Below are positions 8,912 through 15,458 of a DNA stretch of 62,325 nucleotides, in pieces. This DNA is from Streptomyces lacrimifluminis (GTDB taxonomy: Bacteria; Actinomycetota; Actinomycetes; Streptomycetales; Streptomycetaceae): assembly GCF_014646095.1 (NCBI RefSeq), contig NZ_BMMU01000018.1:1-62325 (forward strand), given 5' to 3'. Made by a program: the position numbers and the translations under genes. Every line of letters begins with the position of its first letter. Within the stretch, counting starts at the first letter, position 1. The notes under the pieces were generated by a model. The model made no database searches. It saw only the letters and a list, made by a program, of their open reading frames with translations, and had not been told where the DNA came from.

Positions 8912-10029
8912 CGTTTCCCACCGTCCGCCCTGGTGGCGTCCGCCGTTCCGCCCGTCCCCGCGGACAGTTCGTGGGCGTCCGCGACCCCGACCACGGCGCC
9001 GTGCGCGTCCACGCCCACCGCGAGGCGGGCGGGCGACAGCAGCGCCGAGTCGAGGGCGGCCCGTGCCGAGTCGCCGACGAGGCTGAAGGTGTGGCCGAGG
9101 GGAGCCAGTGGCACGTCCGCGAGGGTGCCGCTCTCCGGCAGGTCGGCGACCGCGGCCCAGCCGAGCGGCCGTCGGCCGTCGTCGACGACCAGCACCCAGG
9201 GCTCGTCGCCCGTCCGTGCCGACGCCACCGGCGAGGTCGCCGCCAGTACCGGACCGTCGCGCAGCGGCACGTCGGCCGCGTTCACGAAGGACAGCCGGCG
9301 AATGCCCCGGTCGTGCCCCACGAAGTCGGCGACGAAGTCGTCGGCGGGATCGGCGAGCAGTCGCTCGGGGGTGTCGAACTGGGCCAGCTTGCCGCCGGTG
9401 CGGAACACGGCGATCTTGTCGCCGAGCTTGATCGCCTCGTCGATGTCGTGGGTGACGAACACGATCGTCTTGTGCAGTTCCTTCTGGAGCCGGATGAACT
9501 CCGCCTGCAATTCCGCCCGGACGATCGGGTCGACCGCGCTGAACGGTTCGTCCATCAGCAGCACGGGCGGGTCGGCGCCCAGCGCCCTGGCCACCCCGAC
9601 GCGCTGCTGCTGTCCGCCGGAGAGCTGGTTCGGATAGCGCTTGGCCATCTCGCTCGGCAGCCCCACCAGTTCCAGCAGTTCCGCCGCCCGCGCCCGCGCC
9701 TTCTTCCGGCTCCAGCCGAGCAGCAGCGGAACAGTGGCGATGTTGTCGAGGATGGTGCGGTGCGGGAACAGTCCCGCGTGCTGGATCACGTACCCGATGC
9801 CGCGGCGCAGCTCGGGGGCGTTGACCTCCCGGATGTCCTGGCCGCGCAGGCTCACCGTCCCGGCCGTGGGCTCCACCATGCGGTTGACCATGCGCAGGGT
9901 GGTGGTCTTGCCGCAGCCGGAGGGCCCGACCAGGACCGTGAGGCCACCCTCGGCCAACTCCAGCGACAGTTCGTCCACCGCCGTCGTCCCGTTCGGATAA
10001 TTTTTGCTCACCGCGTCGAATCTGATCAA
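8908..10029 (-). CDS. Betaine-type ABC transporter ATPase with C-terminal CBS-like region
   Basis: This 373-residue cytoplasmic ATPase powers the transporter. Walker A is GPSGCGKTT (near residue 36), followed by a Q-loop (VIQHAGLFPH), the signature LSGGQQQRVG, Walker B VLLMDEPF and the switch His in FVTHDIDEA. After residue 240 comes a roughly 120-residue region with two CBS-like strand-helix units (about 265-305 and 315-360), as in OpuCA-type ATPases, where CBS domains sense ionic strength or nucleotides. It is the first gene of the operon, and the 136-base gap upstream separates it from the divergent lyase unit. Confidence 0.92.
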   Translation of the reverse strand: MIRFDAVSKNYPNGTTAVDELSLELAEGGLTVLVGPSGCGKTTTLRMVNRMVEPTAGTVSLRGQDIREVNAPELRRGIGYVIQHAGLFPHRTILDNIATVPLLLGWSRKKARARAAELLELVGLPSEMAKRYPNQLSGGQQQRVGVARALGADPPVLLMDEPFSAVDPIVRAELQAEFIRLQKELHKTIVFVTHDIDEAIKLGDKIAVFRTGGKLAQFDTPERLLADPADDFVADFVGHDRGIRRLSFVNAADVPLRDGPVLAATSPVASARTGDEPWVLVVDDGRRPLGWAAVADLPESGTLADVPLAPLGHTFSLVGDSARAALDSALLSPARLAVGVDAHGAVVGVADAHELSAGTGGTADATRADGGKR

Positions 10030-10072
10030 GGCTGCCCCTTACCCAACTGAATATAGTCATGCAGAGTTATCC

Positions 10073-10098
10073 ATGAGTGAATGGCAGTCAATGCTCAT
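10073..10098. promoter_or_regulatory. Imperfect inverted repeat in the divergent transporter/lyase promoter region
   Basis: ATGAG and CTCAT arms bracket TGA/TCA inside a 26-base imperfect dyad. It lies midway between the ATPase gene and the divergent cyclodeaminase-like gene, in the most AT-rich stretch of the 10030-10165 gap. It could be an operator serving both directions. The regulator is not in the window. Confidence 0.3.
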
Positions 10099-10165
10099 CT
10101 GTAAACGGCACGTTACATTCACACGAAATCAGGTCAGAGTGTCCGAAATGTGAGGAGGCGCCGCC

Positions 10166-11116
10166 ATGAAACCGGTCCGGTTCACCTTTTTGAACGGCTC
10201 GGACATCGCACAGCTGGAGCTGGCCGACGCCGAGATCCTCGCTCTCGCGGCTCTGCTCAATCTCTTCGACCCGCGTACCGGTATGCCGGTGGCCGTGGTC
10301 GACGCGACCACCCTCACCGAGAGGCGCACCGGCGCCCTCACCGCGCTGGGAGAACGCCACCCGGCCCGCCCGGACGCCAGGGTGCTCGGCAACATCGGCG
10401 CCCGCGCCACCTCGTACGGGAACGTCCGTCTCCTCGACCGACACTGCGACCTGACCGAGATCCGCGTCCACTCGCGCCGCCCTGAGAGCCGCGAGGCCTT
10501 CGCCGGGCGTCTGGAGCGGAACCCCGGCAAGCCGGTCGTCGTGACGGAGGACCGGCAGACCTGTGTGGAGGGCGCGGACATCGTGGTGGAGGCGGCCCGC
10601 CTCGGACATCGCCCCCACACCAGCCGCCGGCGCCCCTCAAGCGCCCGCGAGATCCGCCCCGCCTCCTCACCCGCGCGGCCCGGGCGAACGCCTGGACGGT
10701 GCGCAGGGTGGGCAGCCGCCCGTCCAGGGCTCGGCGCAAGGTGCACGCCGCCGGAGCCGCTCCTGCGGACGGAGTGGATCGCCCCGGGCGCCCTGATCGT
10801 GAACTACGGAACGAACGGCGCGGTCGAGCTGAGCCTCACGGACATCATGGACAAGATCGTCGTCGACGACTGGGGCTGGGCGCAGGCCGGACCGTTCGGC
10901 GCCCTGCGCGCCCGCGTGGACTCCGGCAGGCTCACCAGGTCCCCTCTGCACGGTGAGCTGGGCGAGATCGTCGCGGGCCGCAAGCCCGGCCGGGAGAGCC
11001 CCGAGGAGACGAACCTGTTCCGGCACCCCGGCCTCTCCCTCCCCGGCATCGCGCTGGGCGCCGCCATGCCGAGGAAGGCCGAGGCGCGCGGCGGCCAGAA
11101 ACTCCGCATCTCATGA
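10166..11116 (+). CDS. Damaged ornithine cyclodeaminase/mu-crystallin-like protein
   Basis: The 316-residue frame resembles the OCD family, whose members are NAD(P)-dependent amino acid deaminases or imine reductases. It starts FLNGSDIAQLEL and continues with LFDPRTGMPVAVVDATTLT, a TERRTGALTAL helix and ARPDARVLG before a Rossmann fold. The 70-odd residues normally found between the first helix and LFDP, which include the catalytic Lys-Val segment, are missing. The glycine-rich NAD loop is poor (NIGARATSYGN). Residues about 155-200 are an Arg/Pro/Ala-rich stretch unlike the family. It has a good ribosome site (GGAGG) and an ATGA overlap with the next gene, so it is translated and couples the operon. 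Catalysis is doubtful. Confidence 0.6.
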   Translation: MKPVRFTFLNGSDIAQLELADAEILALAALLNLFDPRTGMPVAVVDATTLTERRTGALTALGERHPARPDARVLGNIGARATSYGNVRLLDRHCDLTEIRVHSRRPESREAFAGRLERNPGKPVVVTEDRQTCVEGADIVVEAARLGHRPHTSRRRPSSAREIRPASSPARPGRTPGRCAGWAAARPGLGARCTPPEPLLRTEWIAPGALIVNYGTNGAVELSLTDIMDKIVVDDWGWAQAGPFGALRARVDSGRLTRSPLHGELGEIVAGRKPGRESPEETNLFRHPGLSLPGIALGAAMPRKAEARGGQKLRIS

Positions 11117-12693
11117 CGGACACCGGCACCGGCGTCGGCGGCGACATCGCGCAGGTCGTCGTCGACGGGCGGACACTGTCGTACGGCGATGTCGTCGCCG
11201 TCGCCCACCACGGCGCCCACGTCGCCCTGGCGGACGGGGTGCTGCCCCGGCTGGTGCGTGAGCGGGCCGTCGTCGAGGACATCGTCGACCGCCAGGTCCC
11301 GACGTACGGCCTGACGACGGGACTCGGCACCCGCTCCTCCTACGCCCTGCCGCGCGCCGAGCTGGCGGAGTTCAGCGTCCGTACGGTACGTGGCCGGGCG
11401 AACGGCGTCGGCGATCCGCTGCCGGTCCCGGTGGTCCGCGCCGCCGTCCTCGCCCGGGTGAACGGCATCGCGGGCGGCGGCAGCGGAGTGCGGCCGGAGA
11501 TCCCGCGGCTGCTCGTGGCGATGCTCAACGCTCGGGTGCATCCGGTGATCCCCGAGGTGGGGTCGATCGGCGCCTCCGACCTGTGTCAGCTGGCGCATGT
11601 CGGCCTGGTCGTCATCGGTGAGGGCAGCGCCGAGTTCGACGGGGAGGTGCTCGACGGCGCCACGGCACTGCGCCGGGCCGGTCTCGCGCCGGCCACGCTG
11701 GGTCCCAAGGACGGGCATGTGCTGTGCAGCGCGAGCCCGCTGGCGGCCGGACAGGGCGCGCTCGCCCTGCACGAGGCCGCCGCACTCCTCGCGCTGACCC
11801 AGGCGGTCACGGCGCTCACCTACGAGGGTTTCCGGGCGAACACGAGCCCGCTCGACGCCCGGGTGCTCGCCCTGCGCCCCGCCCCCGGCCAGTCCCGCGC
11901 CGCACGCGAACTGCTCGCCCTGCTGGACGGCGGTGAGCTGGGCGATCCGCGCAACGCGCGGCGGGTCCAGGACCCTGTCAGCCTGCGCTGCGCCACCCAG
12001 GTGCACGGCGCCGCGTACGCGGCCCTGGACTTCGCCGACGCCGCCCTGCGTCCGGAACTGAACGGCTGCGGCGACAACCCGGTGGTGCTGCCCGACACCG
12101 GCGAGATCCTCTCCTCCGGCAACTTCCACACCCCGGCGCCGGCCCTCGCTCTCGACACCCTCGCCCTGGCCCTGACCCAGACGGCATCGATCTCCGCCGA
12201 GCGCATGCGCCGGCTCCTCGACCCCGCCGTCAGCGGACTGCCGGCGAACCTGTCGCCGTACGGACCGGAACGCTCGGGCTTCGCGCCACTGACCAAGACA
12301 GCGCAGGCGCTCGTCGCCGAGATCCGCATGCTGTCCGCACCGGTGTCCACCGACCCCCGGCACGGCGCGGACGCCGTCGAGGACGACTCGACCAACGCGG
12401 CGCTCGGAGCACGGCGGCTGGCCACGATCCTCACCCGGCTGCGGCTGCTGCTCGCCGTGGAGGCCCTGGTCGCCGCGCAGGCGGTGGACCTGGCGGCGCC
12501 GCCCGCCCTGGGGCGTGGACCCCGGTTGCTGCACCGGGCGATCCGGGCGGCTGTGCCCCGCCTCGACGACGACCGGCCCTGCGGGGTGGACGTGGAGGCG
12601 GTGAGTCACGGCATCCTTGGGTCCGCCGACGTCCGGCGCGCACTGAGCGCGATGCTGGAAGAATCGTCAGCCCCGGTGGGAGGAACGTCATGA
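11113..12693 (+). CDS. Aromatic amino acid lyase (HutH fold) lacking the MIO Ala-Ser-Gly motif
   Basis: This 526-residue protein follows the histidine ammonia-lyase fold throughout. It has the mobile-loop Tyr (TYGLTTGLG, Y65), the GxGVRPEI helix, the LNARVHPVIPEVGS strand, a Gly-Asn-Phe-His segment (SSGNFHTPAP, about 334-343) and the C-terminal acidic EDDSTNAA. At the place of the cofactor motif the residues are GSIGASDLCQLAH (150-162), where MIO enzymes have GSxGASGDLxPLAH. The Gly that cyclises with Ala-Ser is gone. The usual DxYSLRC tyrosine is also changed (QDPVSLRC, V289). Loss of MIO is known in lyases that expel trimethylamine, such as ergothionase (recalled from the literature). Amine elimination from a betaine-type amino acid is my inferred role. 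Confidence 0.75.
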   Translation: MTDTGTGVGGDIAQVVVDGRTLSYGDVVAVAHHGAHVALADGVLPRLVRERAVVEDIVDRQVPTYGLTTGLGTRSSYALPRAELAEFSVRTVRGRANGVGDPLPVPVVRAAVLARVNGIAGGGSGVRPEIPRLLVAMLNARVHPVIPEVGSIGASDLCQLAHVGLVVIGEGSAEFDGEVLDGATALRRAGLAPATLGPKDGHVLCSASPLAAGQGALALHEAAALLALTQAVTALTYEGFRANTSPLDARVLALRPAPGQSRAARELLALLDGGELGDPRNARRVQDPVSLRCATQVHGAAYAALDFADAALRPELNGCGDNPVVLPDTGEILSSGNFHTPAPALALDTLALALTQTASISAERMRRLLDPAVSGLPANLSPYGPERSGFAPLTKTAQALVAEIRMLSAPVSTDPRHGADAVEDDSTNAALGARRLATILTRLRLLLAVEALVAAQAVDLAAPPALGRGPRLLHRAIRAAVPRLDDDRPCGVDVEAVSHGILGSADVRRALSAMLEESSAPVGGTS

Positions 12694-13592
12694 CCAGCGT
12701 CGACGTGCACCAGCATCTGTGGACCCCCTCGCTGGTGGCGGCCCTGCGCGCCCGCCGCGAACCCCCGTTCCTCGACGGCTGGACCCTGTACCTGAACGGT
12801 GAGCCGCCCTACGAGATTCCGCCCGCCGATCACGACATCGCCCGCCGTGCGGACCTCGCCGCCGCCGACGGCCTCGGCCGGGTACTCGTCTCGCTGTCCG
12901 CCCCGATCGGCGTGGACTGGCTTCCCGCCGCCGAGGCCAGGCCTTTGCTGGACGCGTACCACGAGGGATCGGCCACCCTCCCGAAACCTTTCGACGCCTG
13001 GGCCGCCGCCTGCGTGCGGGACATCGACGCGAACGCGACGGCCAAGGACCTCGACCGGGGGTTCGCCGGCCTCCAGCTCCCGGCGAACGCCCTTTCCGAC
13101 GCCGCCGGTTACGCGCGGTGTGCCCCGCTCCTCGACCTGCTCGTGGAACGCGACCTGCCGCTGTTCGTCCATCCGGGACCGGCGGCCGGCGAGGCGGAGG
13201 GCCCCGACTGGTGGCCGGCGATGGTCCCGTACGTCCAGCAGATGCACGCCGCCTGGTTCGCCTTCCGCGCCTTCGGCCGCCCCCGCCATCCGCGCCTGCG
13301 CGTGTGCTTCGCCCTGCTGGCCGGACTCGCCCCGCTGCACGGAGAGCGTTTCGCCGCCCGGGGTGGCGGCTCGGAGGGACAGATGGACCCCGGCGTCTTC
13401 GTCGACACGTCGTCCTACGGTCCCCGTGCCGTCGACGCGATCGTCCGTGCCCTCGGCGCCGGGGCCGTCGTCCAGGGCTCGGACCGGCCTTACGCGGAGC
13501 CGCCGCTGCACCCCGGATTCGGGCTGGGCGGAGCGGCGGCGTACGCCTTCCGGATCGCCAATCCGCGGCGGCTGCTCACAGGAAAGTACTGA
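12690..13592 (+). CDS. Amidohydrolase-2 family metal-dependent hydrolase
   Basis: This 300-residue TIM-barrel enzyme starts with DVHQHLW, giving metal ligands H7 and H9. A third His lies in LFVHPG (near residue 159) and a terminal Asp in VQGSDRPYAEP. These are hallmarks of amidohydrolase-2 proteins, which perform hydrolyses or decarboxylations of small cyclic or aromatic acids. The ATG overlaps the lyase stop by four bases, so the two are translationally coupled. In ergothioneine and histidine breakdown, ring-opening amidohydrolases act after the lyase step, which fits the location. The exact substrate cannot be read from sequence. Confidence 0.8.
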   Translation: MTSVDVHQHLWTPSLVAALRARREPPFLDGWTLYLNGEPPYEIPPADHDIARRADLAAADGLGRVLVSLSAPIGVDWLPAAEARPLLDAYHEGSATLPKPFDAWAAACVRDIDANATAKDLDRGFAGLQLPANALSDAAGYARCAPLLDLLVERDLPLFVHPGPAAGEAEGPDWWPAMVPYVQQMHAAWFAFRAFGRPRHPRLRVCFALLAGLAPLHGERFAARGGGSEGQMDPGVFVDTSSYGPRAVDAIVRALGAGAVVQGSDRPYAEPPLHPGFGLGGAAAYAFRIANPRRLLTGKY

Positions 13593-13604
13593 CGAAACAT
13601 TTCG
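13593..13604. promoter_or_regulatory. CGAAA-CA-TTTCG palindrome upstream of the xylan genes
   Basis: CGAAACATTTCG is a dyad with perfect five-base arms and a two-base centre. It overlaps the last base of the amidohydrolase stop region and lies 171 bases upstream of the GH43 start. GAAA-N-TTTC elements of this shape are known upstream of Streptomyces xylanase genes as repressor sites. Its place in front of a GH43 and a GH10-GH62 gene supports the assignment. Confidence 0.5.
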
Positions 13605-13774
13605 ACGTGAACAGCGAATGATGCGAGGGGTATTGACGCGCGCCGCGCGCCTCCTAGTATCCAAGATGCTCGAAGACACGGCCAATGTTCGACATGACGA
13701 ACACTGACGGCCGAGTTCCCCGCCATCGCCCGACTTCGCACACCTCTTAGCCCCCAGACAAGAGGAGCGCTCAT

Positions 13775-15391
13775 ATGTCATGGCTACATCAACCCCGCAC
13801 GCGCCGGAACGCGCTGACCGCGGCGACCGGCCTGGTCGTGGGAGCCGCGCTCCCCACAACAGCAGCCGCGCAGACGCTTCCGGCCGCCGCCGCGCAGTAC
13901 GCGAACCCCGTGCTCTGGCAGGACTTCGCGGACATCGACATCATCCGCGTCGGCGACACGTACTACTACTCGGCGTCGACGATGCACTACTCCCCCGGGG
14001 CGCCGATCCTCCGCTCCTACGACCTGGTGAACTGGGAGTTCGCCGGTCACTCCGTGCCGGTCCTGGACTTCGGGTCCAAGTACGACCTGAACGGCGCCCG
14101 CGGCTACGTACGCGGCGTCTGGGCGTCGTCGCTCGCCTACCGTCCCAGCAACCGCACGTTCTACTGGCTCGGCCAGATCGACTTCGCCCGCACCTACGTC
14201 TACACCGCCACGAGCGTCGAGGGTCCCTGGAACAGACTCACCACGCTCAACACGGTGTACTACGACGCGGGTCTGCTGGTCGACACCGACGACACCCTGT
14301 ACGTGGCGTACGGCAACACCACCATCAGCGTGGCCCAGCTCTCCCCGGACGGCCGTACGCAGGTCCGGTCTCAGCAGGTGTTCAGCACGCCGTCGAGCAT
14401 CGGCACCCTGGAGGGCGCCCGCTTCTACCGGATCAACGGGAACCACTACATCTTCCTGACCCGCCCGGCCAACGGCCAGTACATCCTGAAGTCGACGAGC
14501 GGCCCCTTCGGCCCGTACACACTGCGTCAGGTCCTCCTCGACCTGCCCGGGCCGATCTCCGGCGGGGGAGTCCCGCACCAGGGCGGGCTGGTGCAGACGC
14601 AGAACGGTGCCTGGTACTACCTGGCCTTCGTGGACGCCTTTCCCGGCGGCCGGGTCCCCGTGCTGGCGCCGGTCACCTGGACCTCGGACGGCTGGCCCGT
14701 CGTCCAGCTCGTCAACAACAGGTGGGGCGCGTCGTATCCCAGTCCCGTCGTCCCGTCGCCGCCCCGGCAGGTCACCCCGATGACCGGCGTCGACACGTTC
14801 GACGGTACGACGCTCAAGCCGAAGTGGGAGTGGAACCACAACCCGGACAACACCAGGTGGTCGGTCAACAACGGTCTGACCCTGCGGACCGCGACCGTCA
14901 CCAACGACCTGTACTGGGCCCGCAACACCCTCACCCACCGCATCCAGGGCCCCACCTCGACCGCCACCGTCCAGCTCGACTACTCGGCGATGCGCGACGG
15001 CGACCGCGCCGGACTCGCGCTGCTGCGTGACTCCTCGGCCTGGATCGGTATCAGGCGGGACGGCGGCGCTACCCGGGTGGTGATGGTCAACGGGCTGACC
15101 ATGGACGGCAGCTGGAACACCACGGGCACGGGGTACGAGGCCGCGAGCGCCGGCGTCTCCGGGGGCCGGGTCTGGTTGCGCGCGACGGCCGACATCCGGC
15201 CCGGCTCGTCGCGTCCGGGGACGTTCTCCTACAGCACCGACGGCGTGAACTTCGTCCGTCTGGGGCCCGCTTTCACCATGGGCAACAGCTGGCAGTTCTT
15301 CATGGGTTACCGCTTCGCCCTCTTCAACCACGCCACGCAGGCGCTCGGCGGCTCGGTCCGCGTCGCCCGCTTCGAGCTGTCCACGCCCTGA
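13775..15391 (+). CDS. Secreted GH43 glycoside hydrolase (xylosidase/arabinofuranosidase type)
   Basis: This 538-residue exported enzyme has an N-terminal signal with TRRNALTAATGLV (possible Tat, cleavage after TTAAA near residue 32). The five-bladed GH43 propeller covers about 42-335. The general-base Asp is in FADIDIIRVGDTYYY (D53 or D55), the pKa-tuning Asp in YDAGLLVDTDDTLY and the acid Glu in IGTLEGARFY. A C-terminal beta-sandwich of about 190 residues (345-538, starting VDTFDGTTLKPKWEW) is the accessory domain common in GH43 xylosidases. GAGGAG lies at 13761-13766 before the ATG. With the following GH10-GH62 protein it probably breaks down arabinoxylan oligosaccharides. Confidence 0.88.
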   Translation: MSWLHQPRTRRNALTAATGLVVGAALPTTAAAQTLPAAAAQYANPVLWQDFADIDIIRVGDTYYYSASTMHYSPGAPILRSYDLVNWEFAGHSVPVLDFGSKYDLNGARGYVRGVWASSLAYRPSNRTFYWLGQIDFARTYVYTATSVEGPWNRLTTLNTVYYDAGLLVDTDDTLYVAYGNTTISVAQLSPDGRTQVRSQQVFSTPSSIGTLEGARFYRINGNHYIFLTRPANGQYILKSTSGPFGPYTLRQVLLDLPGPISGGGVPHQGGLVQTQNGAWYYLAFVDAFPGGRVPVLAPVTWTSDGWPVVQLVNNRWGASYPSPVVPSPPRQVTPMTGVDTFDGTTLKPKWEWNHNPDNTRWSVNNGLTLRTATVTNDLYWARNTLTHRIQGPTSTATVQLDYSAMRDGDRAGLALLRDSSAWIGIRRDGGATRVVMVNGLTMDGSWNTTGTGYEAASAGVSGGRVWLRATADIRPGSSRPGTFSYSTDGVNFVRLGPAFTMGNSWQFFMGYRFALFNHATQALGGSVRVARFELSTP

Positions 15392-15458
15392 CCGCGCCGC
15401 AGGCACAGGGCAGTCGGCACGCACCCGCATCCCGCACACGACCGTACGAGGAGAGCAG

